Positions 37,063 to 46,491 of a stretch of 64,000 bases of DNA are shown here, in pieces. This DNA comes from an uncultured Atopobiaceae bacterium. GTDB lineage: Bacteria > Actinomycetota > Coriobacteriia > Coriobacteriales > Atopobiaceae. The first letter of the stretch is position 1. Each line of letters opens with the position of its first letter. The stretch lies in the NCBI GenBank assembly GCA_944322145.1, contig CALUNW010000007.1, forward strand, positions 119,605 through 183,604, written 5' to 3'. The notes beneath the pieces are model-generated. The model ran no database searches, was not told where the DNA came from, and saw only the letters and a list, made by a program, of their open reading frames with translations. Made by a program: the position numbers and the translations under genes.

Positions 37063-37117
37063 TATCGCACGCTCCGTTCGAGGGGGTGTGGTCTCGTCTT
37101 TCGAAGGGAGGGTGCAA

Positions 37118-37576
37118 ATGCTCGCCGGCTCGTATCCGATGTCCGTGGATGCCAAGGCGCGCGTCACCCTGCCGGCCGTCTTCCGCAAGCAGCTGATCGA
37201 CGGCGACCGCAAGACGATCTACCTCGTTCCCATGAACGGCTGCGTGAACGGCTTCACCCCTGAGGGGTTCGAGCGGTTCGTCGACGGCCTCTTCGAGTAC
37301 GGCGACCACCACTACGACCCCCGCAGCCGCAAGGACGTCCAGCTGAGGACGGGGCTCTGGGCAAGCGCCGTGGAGGTCGACATCGACTCCGCCGGTCGCG
37401 TGGCCCTCGGCAAGCTCGACGCGGCCAAGCCCGGCTCGCGCGAGAAGCTCGGCCTCACCGCTGACGTCACGGTCGTGGGCGCAGGCGACCACTTCGAGGT
37501 CTGGGATACCAAGAAGTGGAACGAGGCGCAGGAGAGCTTCGAGGACGACCTCGACGCGCTTCTCTTCCACGACTAG
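37118..37576 (+). CDS. mraZ: division/cell wall cluster transcriptional regulator MraZ
   Basis: The 152-residue protein holds two AbrB-like MraZ repeats: GSYPMSVDAKARVTLPAVFRK near the start and VEVDIDSAGRVALGKL in the second half. MraZ binds repeats at the cluster promoter. ATG 37118 follows GAAGGGAGG; the in-frame GTG at 37088 has no site. It heads the division and cell-wall cluster, followed by rsmH. Confidence 0.95.
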   Translation: MLAGSYPMSVDAKARVTLPAVFRKQLIDGDRKTIYLVPMNGCVNGFTPEGFERFVDGLFEYGDHHYDPRSRKDVQLRTGLWASAVEVDIDSAGRVALGKLDAAKPGSREKLGLTADVTVVGAGDHFEVWDTKKWNEAQESFEDDLDALLFHD

Positions 37577-37597
37577 CGACGAGAGGGGGTGAGGGAC

Positions 37598-38554
37598 TTG
37601 ACAGCTGAATACCGGCACGTACCCGTGATGCTCGCCGAGGTCCTCGCCGAGCTCGACCCCCGGCCGGGGGAGGTGACCTGCGACTGCACCCTCGGTGGTG
37701 CGGGGCACACCGTAGAGCTCGCGCGCCGCGTGGCCCCGGACGGCCTGTCGCTTGGGATCGACCAGGACGACATGGCCCTCGCAGCCGCGACGGAGCGCCT
37801 CGCCCGCGAGGTGCCCGAGGCGAGCGTCCGCACCCTCAAGGGCAACTTCGGGGACCTCGACGAGCTTCTCGTCGAGGCGGAGGTTCCCGGGGTCGACTGC
37901 TTTCTCTTCGACCTCGGCGTCTCCTCCCCGCAACTTGACATCCCGGAGCGCGGCTTCTCGTACCACGAGGACGCGCCCCTGGACATGCGAATGAGTTCGG
38001 GCAACCACACCCTAACCGCAGCCGAGGTCGTGAACACCTACAACGAAGCAGACCTCGCCCGAATCCTTCGCGTTTACGGAGACGAGCGTTTTGCGAGCCG
38101 CATCGCCCGTAAGGTCGTGGAGACCCGAGGCAAGGCCCCCATCGAGACGACGCTCGAGCTCGTCGAGGTCATCAAGGCCGCGATTCCCGCGGCGGCGAGA
38201 AGGACCGGCGGGCACCCGGCGCGCCGCACCTTCCAGGCGCTGCGCATCGAGGTCAACCACGAGCTCGACGTCCTCGACCGCGGCCTGCGAGCGGCGGCGA
38301 GGTGGGCCAACCCGGGTGGCAGGATCTGCGTCATCTCCTACCACTCGCTTGAGGACCGCATCGTGAAGCATGTCTTCACGGAGCTCTCCCAGGGGTGCAC
38401 CTGCCCGCCGGACCTTCCGGTGTGCGTGTGCGGTCACGTGCCGGCTCTCAGGGTCAAGACCCGCAAGCCCCTCGTCGCGTCTGACGAGGAGGTCGCGACC
38501 AACCCGAGGTCGCGGAGCGCCCTCATGCGCGTGGCGGTCAAGCTCGACGCCTGA
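37598..38554 (+). CDS. rsmH: 16S rRNA (cytosine(1402)-N(4))-methyltransferase RsmH
   Basis: The methyltransferase has the RsmH blocks HVPVMLAEVL, DCTLGGAGHT (SAM site), FDLGVSSPQLD, ARRTFQALRIEVN and ISYHSLEDRIVK, plus a Cys-rich stretch CTCPPDLPVCVC seen in many homologues. TTG 37598 is chosen for the AGAGGGGG site 8 bases upstream, giving 318 residues; GTG 37589 would add three but has no spacing to that site. Confidence 0.94.
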   Translation: MTAEYRHVPVMLAEVLAELDPRPGEVTCDCTLGGAGHTVELARRVAPDGLSLGIDQDDMALAAATERLAREVPEASVRTLKGNFGDLDELLVEAEVPGVDCFLFDLGVSSPQLDIPERGFSYHEDAPLDMRMSSGNHTLTAAEVVNTYNEADLARILRVYGDERFASRIARKVVETRGKAPIETTLELVEVIKAAIPAAARRTGGHPARRTFQALRIEVNHELDVLDRGLRAAARWANPGGRICVISYHSLEDRIVKHVFTELSQGCTCPPDLPVCVCGHVPALRVKTRKPLVASDEEVATNPRSRSALMRVAVKLDA

Positions 38555-38804
38555 GCGTGAAGGCATGAACGTCGTAGCCGGCCCTCGGGCCGTCTACCTA
38601 GCAGCAAACGAGGCACCAACGCACCAGCACGCAGCCCAAACACACCACCGCCGCACACTAAACGAACGGTAGACCAACTCTTAGGCACCACTTTAAGGTC
38701 GCACGGGAGCGCCGAGGAAAAGCCTCAGGCTACCCTCAAGCTCCCAGCTACCTGCCACGAACCAGACAACGAGGCCGCAAGGCCATCAGCATTGAGGAAG
38801 ACGC
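38555..38804 (+). other. 250-bp A/C-rich gap between rsmH and ftsL
   Basis: The plus strand from about 38600 to 38680 is rich in A and C and poor in G and T, unlike the rest of the cluster, and would be unstructured as RNA. It contains one small frame (38565-38672). No -10 of the usual form is clear. GAGGAAG sits before ftsL. Confidence 0.5.
38565..38672 (+). CDS. possible 35-residue leader peptide or spurious small frame
   Basis: ATG 38565 with a weak GTGAAGG site opens a 35-residue frame rich in His, Ala, Thr and Arg (PTHQHAAQTHHRRTL). It has no recognisable homology and matches the compositional oddity of the gap, so it may be chance. If translated, its position before ftsL would suit a regulatory upstream frame. 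Confidence 0.2.
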   Translation: MNVVAGPRAVYLAANEAPTHQHAAQTHHRRTLNER

Positions 38805-39305
38805 ATGAGGTATCAGGGGTCAGAGGCATATTCGGTGAGGGCCGCGGAGCGGGCATGGGAGCGCACCTCCCAGCAGTCCCGCTCCTCTTTTGAGGTCGTC
38901 TCGGGCGGCGGCCTCGACGCGCGCGTCCGCCAGGGCGTCTCGCACGAGTTCCTGGCCCGCTTCCGCGCCGTGCTTCTCGTCGCGGCGTTCTTCCTGGCCC
39001 TCAACATCGTTCGCGTGGCGATCTCCGCCGCCACCGTCTCGGTGCTGCAGGCCAACGCCGACCTCACCACGCAGATCAGCGAGGCCGAGACCCTGAGCTC
39101 CAACCTGCGCATCGAGCGCTCCGTGCTCTCGAGCAACGCCCGCATCAGCCGCATCGCGACCCAGAACTACGGCATGGTGCTCCCCTCCGAGCGCGTGAGC
39201 GTCGTCTTCGACGACCCCGCGGCCGAGGAGGCCCCCGCCGCCGACGCTCATGGTGATGCTGCGCAGTCCGGCCAGCAGACGGGCGAGCAGGCTAACGTCG
39301 GCTAG
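38805..39305 (+). CDS. ftsL: FtsL-like septum protein
   Basis: The 166-residue bitopic protein has a 50-residue cytoplasmic part, one membrane helix (about 54-76) and a periplasm-side coiled coil (LQANADLTTQISEAETLSSNLRIERSVL), then a conserved short end (ATQNYGMVLPSE) and a disordered tail. Size, topology and position between rsmH and ftsI fit FtsL, which joins FtsQ and the FtsB-like partner in the divisome. Sequence alone is weakly conserved in this family, so synteny carries much of the call. Confidence 0.82.
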   Translation: MRYQGSEAYSVRAAERAWERTSQQSRSSFEVVSGGGLDARVRQGVSHEFLARFRAVLLVAAFFLALNIVRVAISAATVSVLQANADLTTQISEAETLSSNLRIERSVLSSNARISRIATQNYGMVLPSERVSVVFDDPAAEEAPAADAHGDAAQSGQQTGEQANVG

Positions 39306-39315
39306 ACTTGCTAGC

Positions 39316-41097
39316 GTGAGAAGCGGCAGAAGACATACCCGCCCCGGGCGGAGGAACTATCCAGAGGCCTCGTACGACGAGGCCTCTCGTGCGCGCTACC
39401 GAGTCCGTGCCTCGCGGCCCGGCGGCTCGGGCAGCGGCGGCGCCGACCATGGCCTCTCCGTCACGCGCAAGGTCTTTCTCGCCCTCTTCGGCGTGGTCGC
39501 CGCGCGTCTGGGCTTCCTGCAGATCATCGACGGCGGAAACCTCGCCTCCCGCGCCGAGAGCCAGCGCACCAACAAGATCGTGCTCCACGCCAAGCGCGGG
39601 ACCATCTTCGACCGCAACGGCAACGTGCTCGCCCTGAGCGAGGACTGCGAGACCGTCTACGCCAACCCCAAGGAGGTCAACGACCCGTCGGGCGTGGCGT
39701 CCGCGCTGGTCAAGGTCCTCGGCGGCGAGAAGCAGGACTACATGGACCTGCTCGTGATGGACACCACCTTCGTCTACATCCAGCGCCAGGTCGACCAGGA
39801 CCTCGCCGACGAGCTCCAGGACCTTCTCGCCGAGCGCGAGCTCAGGGGCGTCTACTTCCTCGCCGACACCAAGCGCGTCTATCCCTACGGAAACGCCGCG
39901 GCGCAGGTGCTCGGCGTGGTCAACGTGGACGGCCAGGGCACCACCGGCCTCGAGCTCCAGTACAACGACCTGCTCACCGGCACCGACGGCGAGATGCTCG
40001 TCGAGACGGGCCTCACGGGCACCCCCATCGCGGGCGGCGCCTCCAAGATCACCGAGGCCAAGAACGGCACCGACATCGTCATCTCCATAGACATCGACCT
40101 CCAGCAGGCCTGCGAGCAGATCATCAAGCAGGCCGTGGAGACCTACTCCGCGGACTCGGGCTCGGTCATGGTGACCGACCCCCGAACCGGCGAGATCCTC
40201 GCCGCGTGCTCGACGCCGCTGGCGGACTACGCCGACCTCAGCGACTCCGCGGCCCTCACCCTCAAGCTCGTCTCGAGCTCCTTCGAGCCGGGCTCGGTCT
40301 TCAAGGTCCTCACCACCTCGATCGGCCTCGACAACGACCTCTACGACCCCGAGACGGTCTACTCCGTCCCCGCCTTCTACAAGGTCGGCGACGACTACGT
40401 CAGCGACGACGACAACCGCGACTACACCATGGACATGACGGTGCGCGAGATGATGCGCCGCTCGTCCAACGCGGCCATGTCAATGCTCGTGACCGAGGTC
40501 ATCGGCGCGGAGCGCTTCGCGGAGGGCATCGACCGCTACGGGATCGGACATCTCACGGGCATCGACTTCCCCGGCGAGACCCAGGGCATCGTCCGGTCGC
40601 TCGCCGAGTACGACGGCGCCACCGCCGGCTCGATGGCCTTCGGCCAGGCCCTCGCCATCCCCATGGTCCAGATCGTGCGCGCCTACGGGGCCGTCGCCAA
40701 CGAGGGCGTCCTGACGACGCCGCACTTCCTCGTGACCAAGGGGGAGGAGGACGTCGACTGGCCGACCGGGGACCAGGCCATCTCCGCCGAGGCCTGCGCC
40801 GAGGAGATCGACATCATGCGCACCGTCGTCGCCGAGGGCACGGGCAAGAACGCCCGGATCGAGGGCTACGACATCGCCGGCAAGACCGGCACGGGCGAGC
40901 AGGCGGGCGAGGGCGGCTACATCGCCGGCTCGTTCGTCGCGTCGTTCTGCGGCGTCGCCAACGCGAGCGACCCGGAGGTCCTCGCCTACGTGGGCCTCAA
41001 CCACCTCCCGCACCTGGCGTCCCAGTCCGCCGCCAACGTCTTCCACGACGTCATGTCCCAGGCCGTCTCCATCCTGGGCGTGGCCACCTCGTCCTGA
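39316..41097 (+). CDS. ftsI: division-specific transpeptidase FtsI (PBP3-type)
   Basis: The protein cross-links septal peptidoglycan. A basic N-terminus and one membrane helix (about 50-70) are followed by the dimerisation domain (AKRGTIFDRNG) and the transpeptidase domain with Ser327-x-x-Lys330 (GSVFK), SSN in RRSSNAAMS and KTG in AGKTGTGE. GTG 39316 gives 593 residues and lies 10 bases after the ftsL stop, but no strong ribosome site is visible; a start within ftsL (ATG 39250) is possible. murE is not downstream as usual. Confidence 0.95.
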   Translation: MRSGRRHTRPGRRNYPEASYDEASRARYRVRASRPGGSGSGGADHGLSVTRKVFLALFGVVAARLGFLQIIDGGNLASRAESQRTNKIVLHAKRGTIFDRNGNVLALSEDCETVYANPKEVNDPSGVASALVKVLGGEKQDYMDLLVMDTTFVYIQRQVDQDLADELQDLLAERELRGVYFLADTKRVYPYGNAAAQVLGVVNVDGQGTTGLELQYNDLLTGTDGEMLVETGLTGTPIAGGASKITEAKNGTDIVISIDIDLQQACEQIIKQAVETYSADSGSVMVTDPRTGEILAACSTPLADYADLSDSAALTLKLVSSSFEPGSVFKVLTTSIGLDNDLYDPETVYSVPAFYKVGDDYVSDDDNRDYTMDMTVREMMRRSSNAAMSMLVTEVIGAERFAEGIDRYGIGHLTGIDFPGETQGIVRSLAEYDGATAGSMAFGQALAIPMVQIVRAYGAVANEGVLTTPHFLVTKGEEDVDWPTGDQAISAEACAEEIDIMRTVVAEGTGKNARIEGYDIAGKTGTGEQAGEGGYIAGSFVASFCGVANASDPEVLAYVGLNHLPHLASQSAANVFHDVMSQAVSILGVATSS

Positions 41098-41114
41098 GCA
41101 AGAAAGGGTTACCG

Positions 41115-42554
41115 ATGATCAGACTCTCCATCCAACAGGTCGCGAGTGCGACGGGCGCGCAGGTCCTCTGCGAGGGCGCCGCCGACGTCGCCGGCGAGGT
41201 CGTCATCGACTCGCGCGCCGTCGCCCCCGGCGGGATGTTCGTCGCCTTTGCGGGCGAGCGCGTGGACGGGAACGCCTACCTCGCCTCCGCCGCGTCCGCG
41301 GGCGCTGCCGCCGTGGTCGCCTCCGCCGAGCCTGCCGAGAAGGACCTCGAGGCCGCCCGCGCGGCCGGCTGCGCGGTCCTGCGCGCCGAGGCGGACGACT
41401 GCGAGGAGTTCCTGCTGCGCCTCGCCCGCTCCTGGCGCGAGATGCACCCCGACTGGCTCGTCGCGGCCGTCACCGGGTCGGTGGGCAAGACCACGACCAA
41501 GGAGATGCTCGCCGCCGGCTTTGGCTCGCAGCGCCGCTGCCATGCCACCCGCGGCAACCTCAACAACCTGATCGGCGGGCCCCTCACCGTGCTCTCGACG
41601 CCCGAGGACGCCGAGGTCGTCGTCTGCGAGCTCGGCATGAACCACCCCCACGAGATCGACCGCCTCGCGGCGGCGTGCCAGCCGGCGCTCGCCGCGATCA
41701 CCAACGTGGGCACGAGCCACATCGGGCTTCTCGGCAGCCGCGAGAACATCGCGCGCGCCAAGGCGGAGATCGTCTCCGGCATGCGCGACCACGGCGGGCT
41801 CCCGCGCACCCTCGCGCTCACGAGCTCCGGCGACTTCACGCCCTTCATCGAGGAGGGCTTCGCGCGCCCCGCGGGCGTCGACGTCATGCGCGTGGGCTCC
41901 GGCGCGGGAGACGACGTCCGCGCGCTCGGCGTGACCCTCGACGACGAGGGGCGCGCCACGGTCGACATCGCCTGCGCCGACGGCTGGCGCCGCTCCGCGC
42001 GCCTCACGGTCCCCGGCCGCGCCGCCGCCGACGACCTGCTGCTCGCCGTCGCGCTCATCTGGCGCGCCGGCCTCGACCGCGACCTCGCCGTCGACGCCAT
42101 CGAGGCCATGCCCGCCACGAGCATGCGCCTCGACGTCCGCGAGGCGCCCTCCGGCGCCCGCGTGATCGACGACTCCTACAACGCCGCCCCCGCCTCGATG
42201 GCCTCCTCGCTCGACGTGCTGGCCTCCATGGCGTGCGCCGGGCGGCGCGTGGCCGTCCTCGGCGAGATGGGCGAGCTCGGCGACGAGGCGCCGCGCCTGC
42301 ACGGCTACGTCGGCGCCTACGCCGCGGCCAAGGGGGTCGACCTGCTCGTTCTCGTCGGTGACGCGCTTGCCGACGAGATGGCGGAGGCCGCCCGCACGAT
42401 GGGCCTCTCCGAGGACGCCATCGAGCGCTTCGGGACGGTCGAGGACGCCGTGCGCGTCATCGGGCCCGTGCTCGCCGAGGGCGACCTCGTGCTCGTCAAG
42501 GCCTCGCGCGCCGCGGGGCTGGACAACTTCGTGAGGGGAGTGCTCGACCGATGA
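41115..42554 (+). CDS. murF: UDP-MurNAc-tripeptide--D-Ala-D-Ala ligase
   Basis: The 479-residue ATP-dependent ligase adds D-Ala-D-Ala to the UDP-MurNAc tripeptide. The N-terminal domain is followed by the P-loop VTGSVGKTTTKEML, the NLNNLIGGPL and ELGMNHPHEI blocks and the C-terminal VIDDSYNAAPASM motif. AGAAAGGG precedes ATG 41115. It directly follows ftsI, where most clusters have murE, and its stop overlaps mraY by four bases. Confidence 0.96.
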   Translation: MIRLSIQQVASATGAQVLCEGAADVAGEVVIDSRAVAPGGMFVAFAGERVDGNAYLASAASAGAAAVVASAEPAEKDLEAARAAGCAVLRAEADDCEEFLLRLARSWREMHPDWLVAAVTGSVGKTTTKEMLAAGFGSQRRCHATRGNLNNLIGGPLTVLSTPEDAEVVVCELGMNHPHEIDRLAAACQPALAAITNVGTSHIGLLGSRENIARAKAEIVSGMRDHGGLPRTLALTSSGDFTPFIEEGFARPAGVDVMRVGSGAGDDVRALGVTLDDEGRATVDIACADGWRRSARLTVPGRAAADDLLLAVALIWRAGLDRDLAVDAIEAMPATSMRLDVREAPSGARVIDDSYNAAPASMASSLDVLASMACAGRRVAVLGEMGELGDEAPRLHGYVGAYAAAKGVDLLVLVGDALADEMAEAARTMGLSEDAIERFGTVEDAVRVIGPVLAEGDLVLVKASRAAGLDNFVRGVLDR

Positions 42555-43582
42555 TCGGAAATCCCGAATATCCCACCTACCAGGTCTTTCTCGCCGTGGG
42601 CCTCGCCGCTGCGGTGACGGGCCTGCTGATGCCGCTGTTCATCAAGCTCATGCGCCACGAGGGCGTGGGCCAGCAGATCCGCGCCGACGGCCCCCAGCGC
42701 CACCTCGTGAAGCAGGGCACCCCCACCATGGGCGGCATCATCATCCTGGTGGGCGTCGTCGTGGCCACGGCGCTGCTCGCCGAGTGGACGCCCGGGCTCA
42801 TCCTGGCCGTCGCCGCCACGCTCGTGACCGGCTCGCTCGGCCTGCTCGACGACATCGAGTCCGTGGCACACGGCCGCTCGCTCGGCCTCACGCCGTCCCA
42901 GAAGATGGCCGGCCTCATCCTGATCTCCGTGACCTTCTGCCTCGTGGCGGTCAACGTCTGCGGCGTCCCCGCCGCCGTCCGCTTCCCGGGCGGCCTTTCC
43001 GTCGACCTCGGCGTGCTCACGACGACCCTCGACCTGGGCGGCACCGTGGTCGCCATCCCCTGGCTCTACCTGGTCTTCGTGTTCCTGCTCATGGCGGGCC
43101 TCTCCAACGCCGTGAACCTCACCGACGGCCTCGACGGCCTCGCCGGCGGCTGCTCGATGGTGGTCATGCTCGTGATGGCGATGGTCGCCTTCAACTACGA
43201 GGAGGTCAACCTCGCCATCTTCGCCGCCTCGATCGCCGGCGCCTGCGTCGGCTTTCTCTGGCACAACTGCTACCCCGCCACGATCTTCATGGGCGACACG
43301 GGGTCGCTCGCCCTGGGCGCCGCCTTCGCGTCGCTCGCCGTCCTCACCAAGACCGAGGTGACCTCGCTGATCATGGGCGGCCTGTTCATCGCCGAGGCCC
43401 TCTCGGTCATGATCCAGGTCCTGAGCTTCAAGGCCACCGGCAAGCGCGTCTTCCTCATGGCGCCGATCCACCACCACTTCGAGAAGAAGGGCTGGTCGGA
43501 GACTAAGGTCGTCGTGCGCTTCTGGATCGTATCCGCTGCCTTCGCGGCCCTGGGCTTCGCGCTCTACTTCCAGCTCGGCTAG
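42551..43582 (+). CDS. mraY: phospho-N-acetylmuramoyl-pentapeptide-transferase
   Basis: The 343-residue integral membrane enzyme makes lipid I. It has about ten membrane segments and the family motifs GGIIILVGVV, LGLLDDIESV, NLTDGLDGLAGG, GDTGSLALG and APIHHHFEKKGW. The ATG overlaps the murF stop (ATGA). murD follows 15 bases later. Confidence 0.97.
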   Translation: MIGNPEYPTYQVFLAVGLAAAVTGLLMPLFIKLMRHEGVGQQIRADGPQRHLVKQGTPTMGGIIILVGVVVATALLAEWTPGLILAVAATLVTGSLGLLDDIESVAHGRSLGLTPSQKMAGLILISVTFCLVAVNVCGVPAAVRFPGGLSVDLGVLTTTLDLGGTVVAIPWLYLVFVFLLMAGLSNAVNLTDGLDGLAGGCSMVVMLVMAMVAFNYEEVNLAIFAASIAGACVGFLWHNCYPATIFMGDTGSLALGAAFASLAVLTKTEVTSLIMGGLFIAEALSVMIQVLSFKATGKRVFLMAPIHHHFEKKGWSETKVVVRFWIVSAAFAALGFALYFQLG

Positions 43583-43597
43583 GGGAGGGAGAAGGAC

Positions 43598-45007
43598 ATG
43601 GCCTCTCAGGAACACCTCGGCGCCACGCTCGTCCTCGGCCTCGGCCGCACGGGCGAGGCGACGGCCCGCTACCTCGCGTCGCTTCTCGGCTCGCGCGTCG
43701 ACTCCGTCACGCTCTACGGCGGCGCGAGCTCCCAGGAGGGCGAGCGCACGCGCGCGCTGGAGGAGCTGGGCGTGAGGGTCGTCTGCGGGACCGAGGAGGT
43801 GGAGGGGGACTACGACCTCGCCGTGGCCTCCCCGGGCATCCCCGTCGACGCCCCCTTCTTCCGCTCCGCCGCCGCGCGCTCCCGCGAGGTCGTGGGCGAG
43901 CCCGAGCTCGCCTTCCGCGAGAGCCCCGAGCGCTGGGTCGCCATCACGGGCACCAACGGCAAGACCACCACGACGTCGCTTGCCGCGCACCTGCTGCGCG
44001 CGGCCGGCCTCGCGGCCCAGCCCGTCGGCAACATCGGCACCCCGCCCGTGGAGGCGCTGGCCTCCCGCGCCGAGGGCTCCTGGTTCGTGGCCGAGCTCTC
44101 GAGCTTCCAGCTCGCCACCACGCGCCTGTTCCGCCCCCGCGTCGCGGTCCTTCTCAACGTCACGCCCGACCACCTCGAGTGGCACCACACGATGGAGGCC
44201 TACGCCGAGGCCAAGGAGCGCGCCTTCGCCAACCTCGGCGCGGGCGACCTCGCCGTCGTCTCCGTCGACGACGAGTGGTGCCGCGCCGTCGCCGACCGCT
44301 GCGAGGGCCGCGGCCTGCGCGTCTGCCGCCTCTCCGTGGCCGGCGAGCCGGACGGCCCCTGCGCGGCGTTTCTGCGCGAGGGCGCGCTCGTCGTGCGCCT
44401 CGACGGCACCGAGCATGCGCTCGTGGCGGCCTCCGACCTCAAGATCTTCGGCCTGCACAACGCCGAGAACGCGCTGGCGGCGGCCGCGGTCGCGCTCGAG
44501 CTGGGGGCGGGCGAGAAGGACGTGCGCTCCGGCCTCGTCTCCTTCCAGCCCATCGAGCATCGCATCGAGCCCGCCGGCGAGGTCGCGGGCGTGCGCTACG
44601 TCAACGACTCCAAGGCCACCAACACCGACTCCGTGGAGAAGGCGCTCACTGCCTTCGAGGCGGGCAGCGTCGTCGTGCTGCTCGGCGGCCACGACAAGAT
44701 GACCGACCTCGCCTCGCTCGCCGACGCGGTGTGCGCGCGCTGCCGCGCCGCGGTGTGCTTCGGCGACGCCGGCGAGCGCATCGCGGCCGCCCTCGAGCGG
44801 GCGCGCGCGGCCTCCGGCGCTCCGCTCGAGGTTCTGCGCGCCCCGCACCTGCGCGAGGCCTTCGACGCCGCCGTCCGGGCGGCGCGCCCGGGCGAGACGG
44901 TCCTGCTCTCCCCGGCGTGCTCGTCGTTCGACGAGTTCTCCAACATGGCAGAGCGCGGCAGGCTCTTCAAGGACCTCGTGCGCGCCCTCGCGACGGGGGA
45001 GGAGTGA
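43598..45007 (+). CDS. murD: UDP-MurNAc-L-Ala--D-Glu ligase
   Basis: The 469-residue cytoplasmic ligase adds D-Glu. A Rossmann-like first domain (LGLGRTGEATARYLASL) precedes the P-loop ITGTNGKTTTTSL, the VAELSSFQL block, NVTPDHLEWHH and the C-terminal YVNDSKATN. The stop codon overlaps the GTG start of ftsW (GTGA), behind GGGGGAGGA. Confidence 0.96.
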   Translation: MASQEHLGATLVLGLGRTGEATARYLASLLGSRVDSVTLYGGASSQEGERTRALEELGVRVVCGTEEVEGDYDLAVASPGIPVDAPFFRSAAARSREVVGEPELAFRESPERWVAITGTNGKTTTTSLAAHLLRAAGLAAQPVGNIGTPPVEALASRAEGSWFVAELSSFQLATTRLFRPRVAVLLNVTPDHLEWHHTMEAYAEAKERAFANLGAGDLAVVSVDDEWCRAVADRCEGRGLRVCRLSVAGEPDGPCAAFLREGALVVRLDGTEHALVAASDLKIFGLHNAENALAAAAVALELGAGEKDVRSGLVSFQPIEHRIEPAGEVAGVRYVNDSKATNTDSVEKALTAFEAGSVVVLLGGHDKMTDLASLADAVCARCRAAVCFGDAGERIAAALERARAASGAPLEVLRAPHLREAFDAAVRAARPGETVLLSPACSSFDEFSNMAERGRLFKDLVRALATGEE

Positions 45008-46479
45008 GTCGGGTGGCGGGCCGTCGGGCGACGCGCGCCGACGCCCGGGAGGCGAGGGAGGCCACGATCCTCGGCGTGCCCGAGCGCTTCATGCGCCCGC
45101 GGCTGGTCCTCGCTGCCTGCGTGGGCATCCTCGTGGGCTTTGGCCTGCTCATGGTCTATTCCGCCTCCTCCGTCACGGCGCTCGAGTCGACCGGCGACGC
45201 GGCGTACTACCTCAAGCGCCAGCTGCTGTTCGGCGTGGTGGGCATCGTCATCGCCATCGTGCTCGCCGTCGTCGACTACCACGTCTGGGTGCGGCGGCTC
45301 CTCGTCCCCATCTGGGTGCTGACGGCGGCGCTGCTCGCCCTCGTCATCGTCGCGGGCACCGACAACGACATGGGGGCCACGCGCTGGATCAACCTCGGCT
45401 TCTTCGACCTCCAGCCCTCGGAGTTCGCCAAGATCACCATCGTCTTCACCGCCGCGAACGTCGCGGAGCGCTACTTCGAGGAGGGCTCGCTCGACTGGAG
45501 CGGGTTTCTCAAGCTCATGGTCGTGGGCGTCGGCGTGCCGCTCGTGCTCATCGTCGTGCAGCCCGACAAGGGCACCACGATGGTGCTGGGCCTCACGATC
45601 GTGGTGATGGGCTACCTCGCGGGCGTCCCGAAGCGCTACCTCGTCGCCCTTCTCGTCGCGGGCCTCGTCGGGTTTCTCGCCATCTCGCTGAGAGACGACT
45701 ACTCGCGCCAGCGCCTGCTGACCATGCTCGACCCCTGGAGCGACCCGTTTGACACCGGCTACCAGCTCATCCAGGGCTTCTACGCGTTCGGCTCGGGAGG
45801 CCTGCTCGGCGTGGGCATCGGGTTCTCCCGCCAGAAGTACTCCTACCTGCCCATGGCGCACAACGACTTCATCTTCGCCGTCATCGGCGAGGAGTGCGGC
45901 CTTCTGGGCACGCTCGGCGTGCTCGCGGGCTTCGCGGTCTTCATGTGGGCGGGGTTCCAGATCGCCCGCTACGCGCCCGACCTCTCGGGCCGCCTCGTCG
46001 CGGCGGGGTGCACCTCGCTCGTGATCGTCCAGCTGCTGCTCAACGTCTGCGGCGTGCTCGGCCTCTTCCCGCTCTCCGGCAAGCCGATCCCGTTTCTGTC
46101 CTACGGCGGCTCGTCGATCATCGCGAGCATGATGATCGTGGGCATGATCGCCTCGGTCTCCCTGCACTCGAGCCTCCCCGAGACCGCCCACGACGGCCTG
46201 CGCCGCTCGTGGCAGCTCGAGGGCGAGCGCGGCGGGGGAGGGCTCTCGCTGGTGGGCGGGGCGCGCGGGTCCCGCGGGGAGGGGCGCGGGGCGCCCGAGC
46301 GCGGCTCGTCCGGCTTCACCTTGGTCCAGGGGGGCGCCCCCTCGCGCGGCCGCGGCTCCGGGGGCCGCAGGTCGTCGGGGGTCGGCTCGACGGGGCGCGG
46401 CGGACGCGGCAGAATAGACCTCGGGCCCAGCGCGGGCGATCGCCTGCGCGGCAGGGACCGCGGGCCACGGACACGATGA
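45004..46479 (+). CDS. ftsW: septal SEDS glycosyltransferase FtsW with a long basic tail
   Basis: The 491-residue protein polymerises septal glycan with FtsI. Ten membrane segments hold the SEDS motifs DLQPSEFAKI, GYQLIQGFYAFGSGGLLGVG and PIPFLSYGGSS. After the last helix (about residue 390) comes a disordered tail of roughly 95 residues rich in Gly, Arg and Ser, not typical for the family. GTG 45004 overlaps the murD stop; GTG 45013 is the alternative. Confidence 0.95.
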   Translation: MSRVAGRRATRADAREAREATILGVPERFMRPRLVLAACVGILVGFGLLMVYSASSVTALESTGDAAYYLKRQLLFGVVGIVIAIVLAVVDYHVWVRRLLVPIWVLTAALLALVIVAGTDNDMGATRWINLGFFDLQPSEFAKITIVFTAANVAERYFEEGSLDWSGFLKLMVVGVGVPLVLIVVQPDKGTTMVLGLTIVVMGYLAGVPKRYLVALLVAGLVGFLAISLRDDYSRQRLLTMLDPWSDPFDTGYQLIQGFYAFGSGGLLGVGIGFSRQKYSYLPMAHNDFIFAVIGEECGLLGTLGVLAGFAVFMWAGFQIARYAPDLSGRLVAAGCTSLVIVQLLLNVCGVLGLFPLSGKPIPFLSYGGSSIIASMMIVGMIASVSLHSSLPETAHDGLRRSWQLEGERGGGGLSLVGGARGSRGEGRGAPERGSSGFTLVQGGAPSRGRGSGGRRSSGVGSTGRGGRGRIDLGPSAGDRLRGRDRGPRTR

Positions 46480-46491
46480 CGGGGGGATCCC

